NCBI RefSeq assembly: GCF_024679245.1
Contig: NC_090187.1
Coordinates: 23,128,495-23,192,494 of the forward strand
DNA from: Pseudorasbora parva
Lineage: Eukaryota > Chordata > Actinopteri > Cypriniformes > Gobionidae
DNA length: 64,000 bases
Direction: 5' to 3'
Part shown: piece after piece, positions 1 through 64,000 of the stretch
Layout: every line of letters starts with the position of its first letter
Position numbering within the stretch: the first letter of the stretch is position 1
Program-made: the position numbers and the translations under genes
Notes under the pieces: generated by a model
What the model was told of the DNA's origin: nothing
What the model saw: the letters and a program-made list of their open reading frames with translations, nothing else
Database searches by the model: none

Positions 1-66
1 GGCATGAATTTTTTGCATAATTAACTTTCACAATAAACATATGCAAGCTGCTTAGTACTGCATTAA

Positions 67-485
67 AGGACAACTCCGGCGAATTTTTAAGTTTATCTTG
101 TTCGTTATATCTTTGTGAGTACAGTCTAAAGAAAAAAAAAAAAAATGAACCGGATTGGTCCTTGCAACACAGAGTTATTACAGTTAATGCCTAGAGCCCC
201 CACTCAGCTAAAACGGCGCTTTGGGTGCATAAACATAACGGGTGTCTTTGTGCCTCTTAACAGACACAAAATGCAATTAAAATGTGCGTCCAACATGAAC
301 AGGTCCCTCGCACGACAACGAGATGAGCCACTTAGCCATTGTTTAAATTCACCTGTTTTAGCCAGCTAGCTGTGTCTTGCTGAAGTCCCGTGGGGTCTCA
401 GCGGTAGCCGAAAAGTCGAGAAGAGCATCGTGTTTATGAAGATATAACGATCAAGATAAACTTAAAAATTTGCCGGAGTTGTCCT
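67..485. mobile_element. TTAA-flanked MITE
   Basis: Inverted termini of about 47 bases (aggacaactccggcraattt...) match with two differences, and TTAA lies directly outside both ends (63-66, 486-489). The TTAA target points to the piggyBac or Kolobok superfamilies. No transposase is visible. Confidence 0.85.
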
Positions 486-51198
<50,713 letters not shown>

Positions 51199-51335
51199 AC
51201 GTGGAAGTCTACGGAGACGCGCATGATTATTTCTGTTTATTTATGAAATGCTCAGTAAACTAGTCATTTATTTAGCATTCCCGCTGAAAGCTGAAATGAT
51301 TCCTCCTAAAATAAATGTTTTGCTCCGGAAGATAC
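51199..51335 (+). other. mgam: Probable 3' UTR and poly(A) signal of the GH31 gene
   Basis: AATAAA at 51310-51315 lies 112 bases after the stop codon, so cleavage is expected about 51325-51345. A second AATAAA-like site lies far downstream (51985-51990, gcaataaag), so a longer alternative UTR cannot be excluded. Confidence 0.7.
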
Positions 51336-51399
51336 ATCGTCATCGTTTTGATTTCATGTTAGAAACTATTAGCGCTTGTGCTTTTCTTTTTTTAAGCTG

Positions 51400-51720
51400 A
51401 ACTTGGAAGGCTGTATGTCTATTGCTGGCATTCCGGGATGCGGGAATATAATGATAACCCTTAATTATCAGCAATCACTGCTTTTTAACGAGAAAACCTC
51501 TCAGCGGCGGCTACCTGCCGGGCCCGCTTCATGCACGACTACATTTTGATGTAATGATACAATATTCAATTATTCATTCTACAGTAAACATAATGATATC
51601 AATTAAGCAACGGAGACTGTAAATTGATTTCTGCTCTAATTGGCAATCATCGCGAGCTGGAAACATGGACGCCGCGGGGAAGGGGGGCGTTCAGGGTGTA
51701 CCTTCGATATTTAGACACTA
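51400..51720. other. Candidate conserved noncoding element 3' of the gene
   Basis: Unique block with several TAAT cores and paired homeodomain-type words (cccttaattatcagc, gatatcaattaagcaac, tgctctaattggcaatcatc). Starts about 70 bases after the likely poly(A) site. Confidence 0.45.
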
Positions 51721-52552
51721 GCCAAAAACAACGATAATTATGAGTTGTTGTTTTTTTTTTTATCCAAGTGTGAAACACGATGGAGCCGTTCTGTCTGAGA
51801 CTGTAATTATTTGGGTTTTCTATTACACGAAAGGGGTTTATCCAGCGTTCAATTGGCAAAGATCAGGGGTCTTTTTTTACAAGAAGAACACCAACATTCC
51901 TTCTGCAGTCATTCATGAAGTTTATGCAGACTTTCAGCTCAGTTCTGTGGATTTCATACAGCTGTAACATTGGAAAAAAAACTGCAATAAAGTGATTTAA
52001 ACCTCTGGAAGGTTGTGACCCATTTGACTGGCTGTTTTTTTTTTTTTTTGGTAACATTCGCTTTAATCTCTGAACAAGCTTTCTTTTGTTTCTTTCATGC
52101 GGGTAATCCAGACATCAGTCAAAATTGAGGTGCATTAAAACAATCAATCTGATTCAGATCAATCAAAAACAGAGAATTTTGTCTTGATTTAACCAAACCT
52201 CCAAACAAAGACTGTTTGTTAAAAGGCAACATGAAAGATGAAACATACACTCAAGTGGCTTCAAAGCATCAACATGTGATTCTGAGTGTTTGCTATATCT
52301 GCATGTTGGAATATATTAGGGAAAAGATTTGGGACAAAACCGCAGCGAAAACGTTAAAATAACAGAGCAGCTGAACAGTGTACTGGCACTTTGTTTTCAC
52401 GCAGTCGGTGTGAGGTTTTTACTTGAAGTATTCAAAAACTACATCTGAAATGTCATGATGAAGAATAATGTATGGTCGATCTCATTTTCATGCAATGTAT
52501 TATACACCCAGAAAGTGTTTTTTTTACTATAGTTTCAGCCTGACGCAGTTAT

Positions 52553-52795
52553 CATTCCCTTTCAAGGGAACTTGCGCTGCATCACCGCTCTGGGAAAAAC
52601 GGCAAAGGCATTCCCAGAGCGGTGAAACAGCCTCTCTTTCCCTATTCTGGGAAATAAGCTTACAGTCGTAACCGAGACATTCCCTTTAAAGAGAACCTGC
52701 GCTGCGTTACCACTCTGGGAACGCCTCTGCCTTTTTCCCAGAGTGGTAATGCAGCGTCTAGTTCCCTATTCAGGGAACTAAGGTTACAGACGTGA
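52553..52795. repeat. Tandem pair of hairpin repeats
   Basis: Two units of about 125 bases: tccctttcaagggaacttgc at 52557 and tccctttaaagagaacctgc at 52681. Each holds an inverted pair around ctctgggaa/ttcccagag and ends with a tccctattc-ggga motif. Confidence 0.8.
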
Positions 52796-53436
52796 AAACT
52801 GCTGTATCTGATTAAAAGCCATATTTTTATTTTGAATAAAGTTTTTCCCGCTGTTAGGGATGACACAGCTTTACGACGCACTCAACACGGCGGCGCACAC
52901 ATCATTATTTAGCTCCGCTCACACGATACACCCCCACCCGCTCGGCTTTTTTCGGAAAGACTCGGAACAGCGCATCTTTCTTATATAATTATTAAAAAAA
53001 TAAAGACTTTTCGGAGATATGCAGGATGCAATGCTACTCTATAGGTACTCAAGATTGACATGACACTGACTGAAACTGAGTGTTTCACCCCCCCCCCCTT
53101 TAAATATTAATATTAAATATTAAAAGGATTAAAGTTTAAAAGATTATTATTGTTTACATAAAGATAAAAATGTCAACATAGTTCAACTGCAATGTGTTGC
53201 CAAGTCCGCTTTGTTTTTTTGTTTTTTTTCCGGTTGTTTTATATGTCGAAAGGGTATTATGTGACATATAGACCGATGAGTGCGAATTTTAGCAGGCAAT
53301 CTTGCCAAAATAACACACATTTTACCCCCCAAAACAATATTTTTTTACCAAGCTATTTAAGGGCTAGTAGTTGGCGGGTTTTGTTGTAAAAACTTGGTAA
53401 CCCTGTCTGCACACGTGCTGGAATAAACAATCTTAG

Positions 53437-53774
53437 CCGGTGTTGTTAAAAAATTTTAATAATTTATTGATACACAGAGTGCTTACCCAATATGATCATG
53501 ATCTTTGAGAGAAATTATGAAGGTGAATGCATATACAAACAAGCTCTCCGTTTAGGATTCGAGTAAATATAATCCAAGCCCCTTGATGACGTGCATGATT
53601 ACGTTACTGTTTATCATCTGTCCGTCATCGTCAAAAAGCCCGCCCTGATGATTTCATTGGTCCAAACAGTTTCTGTCCGGAGATAATTACTCCTCTATGG
53701 AGCGATGCCAGACCGAATTGCCCGACCTAAAAATGTTGTGGGCGGGGCTAAGTTCGGCTGGCATCCAGGCTACC
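53437..53774. repeat. Dispersed repeat, copy 2 (pairs with 26878-27190)
   Basis: Same order of shared segments as copy 1, ending ctaagttcggctggcatcca. Slightly longer. Superfamily not determined. Confidence 0.6.
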
Positions 53775-54137
53775 TTTAACGTTAATGCAACAACAAATGA
53801 TAATGGCCTATTGAAAATACATCACTGCTCTTGACTGAAAAACTAACACAGTAGCTAAGAATCAAAGTATATATTTTAGAGAAGTCTATGTCGTATTTTA
53901 TTTTTACATTTATTCATTCAATTTCACACTTGAATGCTACTGTACAGCTTCAAGCTGCCTGTGTAAATCTTTATATATGTATTATGTATTATACAATACA
54001 CTAGGAATGTTTTTATTTTATTATTTTTTTAAAGTAAAGTTCTAAGTTTAAGTAAGGTTTTTCAACTATTTTAAATAAAATAAAGAAAGAGTATTGCAAT
54101 CAAAAAGTCTTTTTCTCCTTAAACTCTTGCTACACAT

Positions 54138-54140
<3 letters not shown>

Positions 54141-54168
<28 letters not shown>
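54141..54168. repeat. TA repeat left of hAT copy 2
   Basis: 14 TA units ending exactly at the transposon. Confidence 0.9.
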
Positions 54169-56292
<2,124 letters not shown>

Positions 56293-59200
56293 CTTTAAGT
56301 ATATACAGTATAAATAAAGCTGAATATAAATATTGCAAAAACAAACTAATAAATGACTACTTTAAAAGCGTAAAATATAATTCAAAATATGAATAAAGTC
56401 TATACTAGTAGGCCTAAATAAATAAAACTGAAATAGAAGTGGTTTCACAGTACATTATTAACATCCAACTCTGTTTTAGGATTAAAACATACTACAGAAG
56501 TTGCATTGCTAGTTCATGTTAACTAATGTAGTTAACTGGAAATCCGTTACAAGGTACAATAAATTAAGAAATGAGACCAAGTGTAAAGTTTTACCATTTC
56601 ATTAACAATTGATTTGTTGAAATAATAAAAACAAACATTGTCTTAAAAGGCAAATTTAAACGAAGCCATACATTTTGTCAAATAATGCTATAAAGACTAA
56701 TAGTTTGTTAAAAAAAAAAAGTATATGCAAATTTTGCTAGAAATAATGATTTTGCTTTCTAAGATACCGTTTTTTTGTTGTTGTTGTTGTTGTTTTTTTT
56801 GCTGAAAAAATGTGATGCTGAGGTTGAAAAATTAGATGGAAAAAGGCCTGCGTTTGTGTCAACACACACACACACTTGCATTGTCATTCTTAAAGCAACA
56901 CTAAATTGCTGACAGACCCAATAACAGGCCGTCGGAGCAGTTCCTCACGAGTCATTTCACCACGTGACACTCGGTGACACCGCGGCGCGCCCACGCAATT
57001 TTCCCTTCACTCGTACGCCAATTACGGTGGCCGCTGACGACAGGGGGCAGAGGGGGCCGGTACCTGGTAATTGCAGCTGCTTATGCTTCAGTTCACACCG
57101 GCTATGACAGGTGTGTGTACGTGTGCGTGTTTGTTGAGTCTTACTGAAACTATTCAGTCTGATTTGACTCTCCTTCCTGTTTGGGTATGAATGTGTAGGT
57201 AAACAATGTTTAAAATGCATTGTGTGTGCTTGTGTCACCTGTGCTGCTTACATACTGATTTGCAGTTTGAGACGACAAAAATGTCATTTGATGCAAAACT
57301 GCTACCCGACAAGCAATCGGAACATATCTGTGTTTAATGTACACTTTTTTCGAATTTCGAATTTGAACAAATGGTTTGAGGTGGTGAATAATAAAGCAAG
57401 ATGCAACCCAGTGGATGCACATGATATGTTTGCATGTAGTACTTTACAGCTTTTCTCTATTGTTTACACACAAATTCTGGTACTTGAGACACAATGACCA
57501 CAACTTGTAACTCATTCACCAACCCCCTGATCCAATTCTGCTAAAGACAAGCACAGTTCAGGCTCAGATTGCAGTTCTAAAACACACTTTTTTCAAAACA
57601 CTACACACAATCGTCTGCTTTTGGCACAATTGTCATGCAGAAAATATCTCGTTTTCACAAGGAACACACTGACTCATCACAATGGCAAACACCCATCACA
57701 CAGTTTTACAATTAGCAATCAGAGCTTTAGCATAAAAGGGCAAAAGGTCAGCCAGACCACAACAGAAGAGAGGATGCAGCATAGGTTTTTGTTTTTTATT
57801 ATTTATTTATTTTACTGTAACTTTATACAGTAAATTCTTCTGTTGTGTTGTATGTAGTGTATGTGCAACTTTGTGTTGGTTGGGAATGGGATGTAAACTG
57901 TATACATTGTTTTTGCAGGAAACATAAAATTGTACCGTGTATTTGTGTGTTCTGACTATAAAAACAATATTCTCAAATATTTTATAACACACTTATGTTT
58001 GTACTGTCTGTAGTAAGTATAACACTGAACCAAAAAAAGGCCGAAGTCATTTTGATGAATGGAGAAGTGTTTTACATTCATCATAGTGTTTTACATTGAG
58101 AACCATCAGCTGGCATATGTCTATACATATGATGGTTTGTGTGTGTCATTTGAAAACAAAATCCCATTTTGAGAAGAAATAACTTTGTTTTGAATGTAAA
58201 GTTTCATTTTGCAGGAGAATTGAGGGGTTTTGCCCATTGTGTGTTTTCTTTTGGATTTGTCTGTAGAGTTCTGAGAATATGAGGCATGCTTTGTGTGTAA
58301 AAAATTGAGAAAAACTGTAATCAATTCCGTTAGTTGTTTTATAGTAAATCATTTTTAATTTGATTGCTTCCTAGTTTTATCGATTGCACCTGCTTAGAAT
58401 ACAATGATTTTTAACAAGAAAATACTAGAGTTATTATAAAAAAAGAAAAGAAAAAAAAGCATTTTTGTCACTTTATACTCAAACAATTTTGCCATACAAT
58501 AACGATATCTTTCCGAAATGATGCAAATATTGTCACTATTTGTCACTATTTAAAGAGCGCGAGGATTCACTAAATTTGCAAAAAGGGTGTTTTTGTATTT
58601 CTCTGTAGGTCTTGCACATAAAACTTTGTATTGATGCGGCATCTCTGTTTGACCCTCCACATTCATTTAGCTGTGATTTTATCTGCTTTTAGCTTCGATT
58701 TTGCCCTGGAGAGTGATCATTTGGAAAACTCTACTTCTTTGACTGTCTCCTGAGGACACATATATGCGCTCACAGTCAGGTTATTTCTTTTAGGCACTGC
58801 GCTGCGTGAACCATTACATTTCAAACCAGATGTTTCTCATTTACAGAGTTGATTCTGCTATAATTTCTTCATTGATATCCCACAGCGTTAATCTCGGTTC
58901 CAGACTACAAGAATCATGCATCAGCTATTTTGAAACCCTAGTTTGGCTACATTAGTAATTTAATATAATCAGATATTATAATTGGAATCGAATCAGACCA
59001 GTATTTTTTTTTGTAGCATGACATTAACTGAATAGGCAATCTCGACTAGGGTGACCATGATAAAATTTTAAAGATAAATGTACACTAAATGCGTCTAACA
59101 AACTAGATATGAAAGCACAGTGATGAATAGTAGCTTTCAACAACATATTTGACATGATTAGGGAGTCAAATCTTTATTTAAATGTGTTTTTAAATGTGTA

Positions 59201-59640
59201 AATGAACAACTTTGTACCGTGAGCGGGTTTTTATGCACATGATGCAGAAGATGAATCACCAATAAAGTCTTTATTAAGTAATCCACAAGCCAAGCACAGA
59301 TGAAGGCAGGTATATCGCAACAACGCGTATAACATTGATGAGACCGGACAACTCACTAATGAAACAAGAGAACTTATATACAGGGAATAAACAAAGGGAA
59401 CTAATTAGGCAACAGCTGAACGACAAATTAAATGAGTAACCATAGTAACATTGAACTCAAGCAGGAAGGAATACAGAAATGACTGAAAACAAAAACATAA
59501 ATCAAAACCATAAACTGACATCCACATAGCTACTCAGAAGAAAAAAAATGTTGTATCTGAATGTGTAACTTTCAATATGATGAAAACAGCATCACTGAGT
59601 AAGTTGTTAAAAAAGTGTTAACAGATATACACCTGTTCAA
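56293..59640. other. Intergenic, no gene recognised
   Basis: 56930-57110 is GC-rich and unique (possible regulatory block). 57480-58350 is AT-rich with repeat-like text (taacttt-atacagtaaattc). Elsewhere only short chance ORFs. No exon-like conserved peptide found on either strand. Confidence 0.5.
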
Positions 59641-59649
59641 AACTGTTAG

Positions 59650-60750
59650 GGGTTAACACACCCGATCAGGCTCAACATTATTATCCTAATATTGTGTTGG
59701 TCACGCTTTTGCTACCAAAACAGACCTGACTCATCGAGGCATGGACTCCACTAGACCCCCAAAGGTGTGCTGTGATATCTGCCACCAAGCTGTTAGCAGC
59801 AGACCCTTTAAGTCCTGTAAGTAGCGAGGTGGGGCCTCCGTGGATTGGTACTAGTTTGTTCAGCACATCCCACAGATGCTCGACTGGATTGAGATCTGAG
59901 GATTTTGGAGGCCAAGTCAACACCTCAAACTCGTTGTTCTGTACTTCCTGGACCATGTTTTGCTTTTGTGTGCACTGACCTGCTGAAAGAGGTCACATCC
60001 ACCAGGGAATACCTTTCTATGAAAGGGTATACATGTTCTGCAACAATGCTTAGGCAGGTGTCAAAGTAACATTCACATGGATTGTAGGACCAAAGGTTTC
60101 ACAGCAGAGCATTTTCCAAAGCGTCACATTACTGCCTCTACTGGTTTACCTTCTTCCCATGGTGCATACTGGTGCAATGTGTCAAGTCAAGTGTTAAAAC
60201 AGGCTGTACAGTTGCTCTGGAGAAAACTGTGATGTTATCAGCTCATTTCAGTTTCTCATATAGTGACAATGTGGGCAGATCAGTAATAAAGTTGATACAG
60301 TTAATTTAGTAATTCATTTTATTTGGATATTTAGTTGCAAACTTTAGTTGAAATTTCAGTGTCCCCATCTGAGCAAGCCAAGTCAAAGGCGACAGTGGCA
60401 AAGAACCAAGAGTCCATCAGGGCACGATGGAGAAAAATAAACCTTGTGAGAAACCAGACTCAGTCGGGGTGCCAGTTCTCCTCTGGCCTATTAACAAACT
60501 GTATGTATTAAGTGTATGATTATTATTATGGCAAAAGTTCGGGGTATGACGCATGTGTTCCCCAGGTAAGCGACCCACACGCACTCCCACAAGATATAAA
60601 AGAAAATGTGTATTCTGAGACCTTTCTATCAGAGCCAGCATTAACTTCTTGAGCAATTTGAGCTAAAGTAGCTCATCTGTTTGACTGGACCACACAGGCC
60701 AGCCTTCACTCCCCACGTGCATCAATGAGCCTTGGCTGCCCTGTCAATGG
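59650..60750 (-). pseudogene. Tc1-like transposase, interrupted by a retroposon
   Basis: The minus strand encodes EVLTWPPKSSDLNPVEHLWD, the DD34E region of Tc1 transposases. Upstream segments of the same gene lie at 60553-60750 (ggtaagcgacccacacgc, catcaatgagccttgg on the plus strand). The insert 60183-60552 separates them. Frameshifted and 5'-truncated. Confidence 0.8.
60183..60552 (-). mobile_element. Retroposon-like repeat, copy 2, inserted in the Tc1
   Basis: Inverted match of 16377-16799. The direct repeat atgtgt flanks it (60177-60182, 60553-60558), and the Tc1 sequence resumes at once on the far side. The tail (tcaagtcaag) is at the 60183 end, fitting minus orientation. Confidence 0.75.
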
Positions 60751-60900
60751 CCATTGGGTGCGCGTGTCCGCTAAGTCCACAAGACTGCATTTAAGCTTAA
60801 AGAAGGGTGCTCGTGAGTGCCCCCTTTGCGGCTGCTATACGCCCTCGATGCGCACTTCAGCTGAGGCGGCAAGCTACGCAGAGGACTTCTACCCGGCAGT

Positions 60901-61180
60901 TAAGGCCCTGTCCCAAATGGCACCCTAAACCTTCACGGTCTTTCTCTGAGTCCGCACTTCCGTGACGTAATGCCGCTTTGACTGCCAGGACGAAGTCCGC
61001 TGCGTAGCTCACACCAGTGTGGGCTTGGCAGAAGTGCGCACGAGCGCCCTTCTGAGACCGAAAATGACAAATGGGACACCCTACGATCTTGTGGACTTAA
61101 CGGACACGTGCACACAGCAGCCATTGTAAGTCCGGAAGACGGAAAGTGCACATGAAGTGTGCCATTTGGGACAGGGCCTA
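60901..61180. mobile_element. Palindromic MITE
   Basis: ggccctgtcccaaatggcac at the left and its exact inverse at the right, with further inverted subterminal similarity (cgcacttc). No coding content. Confidence 0.8.
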
Positions 61181-61312
61181 TGAGTGAAACGTCACTTCAT
61201 CATTGCATATCAGACATGGCCACCTTGTTGAATAAAGGTGAACTGCACCCTATTTTGTCATTATAGATTCATTTATAATTGTGCAAAAAAAATATGCGTA
61301 CAATCTTACACA

Positions 61313-61511
61313 CCTCGGGTCGTTATTGACCCTATACATTTTTGACAAAAAATTAGTGGAAAAACATACATTCAATTATAATTATTTTTTATTGCTATAT
61401 TGTTTGAAATTGATTAATTGAGGAATACTAAGAGGTATGATGTCTAACTTTAAAAAAGGAATGAGGAGGAGGGTAGTGAATGACATCTCGGGTCGCTAAC
61501 GACCCGAGGTA
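61313..61511. mobile_element. Short MITE with acctcgggtcgtta ends
   Basis: acctcgggtcgttattgacc at the left and, inverted, acctcgggtcgttagcgacc at the right. 199 bp. The target duplication is not clear. Confidence 0.7.
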
Positions 61512-62680
61512 TTCATTTAAGGGTTAAACAAGTAGTGAAATGTTTTTTGTTTTGTTTTGTTTTTTATTTTATTTTTATGAACAGGCCACGTTCAATGAAC
61601 TCTGATTCATTATGTGGCTTCGTATTGTGCCACTTGTATTTTTTTGGTGTTTACCTGTACATTTTAAGGTAAAAAGACCTTAAAAAAGACTGCTTGTTGG
61701 CGGTTAAAGTGAGTATTTTAACATTATATTGCATAATGTAACATATGGTTATAAGGCATCCTACAGTATTATTTATGGCTAATTTCGGTCAACCACAGCT
61801 GGCTTTTTTTTTTTCGCACTAAATTTAACAGGGGTATTTTTGTACAGTAAACTGTCATGTTTCTTGAATATCATATTATATATATATTTTTATAAAATAT
61901 ATAAAATGTGTTTAATTAAAATATAATAAATATTTATATAAAATAAAATAATGATACATTTAAATACTATTATATAAATATAATATGTTAATATAAATGT
62001 ATAAATGTTAGTTTGTATATGTCAAATTTCCATTGCATTTCTTCAAAGACTACAGTTCCCGCAGTGCAACCGTCCATGACAACCAAATGAGATATGCAGT
62101 TTTGTCTGAAATAGCTTTCACTGTTTTCGCTCCACAACAGTCCCTGAGATTGAATGGGATTCCAGTTGGCAGTTTAAATCACAGGGTATGCCAAGAGACC
62201 CATTTCATTATTAAGTGAAGCACAGCACCTGACATAATGGCACTCAGAGCGTCAGTTAAGAGAGTGTTGTGCAAAGTCAACCGCTGCTGTGGATGGGTAT
62301 CAAGCGCATAGGGCCAAAGCTAAATGTTTTAATTAATGCACACATCTGCTGTCTTCATAGAGCTGCAAGGTGTGTCACAGGTGAGCAATCAGTGTTACCA
62401 TCATTTGAGCAGATTGCAATGTCCATAAACATAAAATATGGATGTTTTAATGGGGCGACATTCATCGGGAGAATTCTACAGCCAATCAAGACAATTTATA
62501 GAGCGACAGGTTCTTGCCAGATCAACGCTTATTTTCATTTTTATCTTCATCCAGGTATAAACTGTTTCGGATCAATGAAGTAAATTTGGATCCATCAGTG
62601 TTGGGCAGATTTGTTCTTATTTTACAAACCAGCCCACATTTATGGTCACTTAAATCCTCATCCATATGAAAACCTCTAGG

Positions 62681-62686
<6 letters not shown>
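61512..62686. other. Intergenic, no gene recognised
   Basis: AT-rich to 62010, then more balanced. The 104-codon ORF at 62269-62583 has no recognised motif and is not called. Confidence 0.5.

Positions 62687-62769
<83 letters not shown>
62687..62769. repeat. TA microsatellite
   Basis: About 41 TA units just upstream of the Tc1 remnant. Confidence 0.95.
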
Positions 62770-62774
<5 letters not shown>

Positions 62775-62818
62775 CTGAGTATTTCACAATCTGCTCAGTT
62801 ACTGGGATTTTCACTCAC

Positions 62819-63255
62819 AACCATTTCTAGGGTTTACAAAGAATGGTGTGAAAAGGGAAAAACATCCAGTATGCAGCTGTCCTGCCTTTTTAATGCTAGA
62901 GGTCAGAAGAGAATGGGCCGACTGATTCAAGCTGCTAGAAGAGCAACTTTGACTGAAATAACCACTCGTTACAACCGAGGTATGCAGCAAAGCATTTGTG
63001 AAGCCACAACACACACAACCTTGAGGCGGATGGGCTACAACAGCAGAAAACCCCACCGGGCACCACTCATCTCCACTACAAATAGGAAAAAGAAGCTACA
63101 ATTGGCATGAGCTCACCAAAATTGGACAGTTGAAGACTGAAAAAATATTGCCTGGCCTAATGAGTCTCAATTTCTGTTGAGACATTCAGATGGTAGAGTC
63201 AGAATTTAGTGTAAAGAGAATGAGAACATGGATCTATCATGCCTTGACCCCTGTG
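62819..63255 (+). pseudogene. Tc1-like transposase fragment with mutated catalytic Asp
   Basis: Frame reading SRVYKEWCEKGKTSSM, ARRATLTEITTRYN (helix-turn-helix region), LRRMGYNSRKP, NRKKKLQLA, stop, AHQNWTVED, stop, WPNESQFLLRHSDGRVRI, stop. The usual WSDES catalytic Asp is Asn. Three in-frame stops; a CA microsatellite follows. Confidence 0.85.
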
Positions 63256-63267
63256 ACATATGTCCTG

Positions 63268-64000
<733 letters not shown>

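Noticed and set aside
62269..62583. 104-codon ORF
   Set aside because: No motif, no splice context and no similarity recognised.

Overview
The window is vertebrate nuclear DNA, most probably from a cyprinid (carp/zebrafish-type) teleost. The evidence is one long multi-exon plus-strand gene with GT-AG introns, very long CA/TG, TA, GA/CT and TAA microsatellites, and a dense load of fish-type DNA transposons: hAT, PIF/Harbinger-like, CACTA, Tc1-like, TTAA-target and Angel-like foldback elements. I see no prokaryotic features, rRNA, tRNA or CRISPR array.

The one real gene is the 3' part of an intestinal brush-border alpha-glucosidase of the maltase-glucoamylase/sucrase-isomaltase type (glycoside hydrolase family 31, GH31). 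I could place 29 consecutive coding exons from 1529 to the TAG at 51196-51198, with a poly(A) signal at 51310-51315. They join in one frame to 1075 residues with no frameshift or stop. Exons 1-6 finish the N-terminal GH31 unit. Exons 6-7 carry a linking P-type (trefoil) domain. Exons 8-29 form a complete C-terminal GH31 unit with nucleophile motif DMNEP, acid/base motif HWLGDN and the TGADICGF signature. Exons 1-4 and 24-27 are paralogous, with identical lengths (57, 125, 89, 50 nt) and phases: the internal duplication of the family seen in exon structure. The start codon, membrane anchor and first catalytic domain lie upstream of the window.

Layout: 1-7139, end of N-terminal unit, with a TTAA-flanked MITE (a short non-autonomous DNA transposon) and a 1.4-kb minisatellite; 7140-11588, an intron of nested MITEs and a Harbinger-like element with a Myb/SANT-like remnant; 11589-28452, trefoil and most of the catalytic barrel; 28453-36135, the largest intron, with AAT/ATT palindromes, a GA tract and possible conserved noncoding sequence; 36136-46931, the C-terminal beta domains, containing a run of three elements separated by TA repeats; 46932-51120, the last intron, filled by an Angel-like-flanked hAT element and a large foldback; 51199-64000, 3' flank with a second copy of that hAT, several MITEs and two dead Tc1-like transposons.

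I found no new enzyme system. The unusual content is architectural: TA microsatellites that repeatedly host TIR (terminal inverted repeat) elements, microsatellites placed directly at splice sites, nested transposons with clean target-site duplications (TSDs), and unique GC-balanced blocks that may be conserved enhancers. All coordinates come from reading by eye; no alignment or database search was run.
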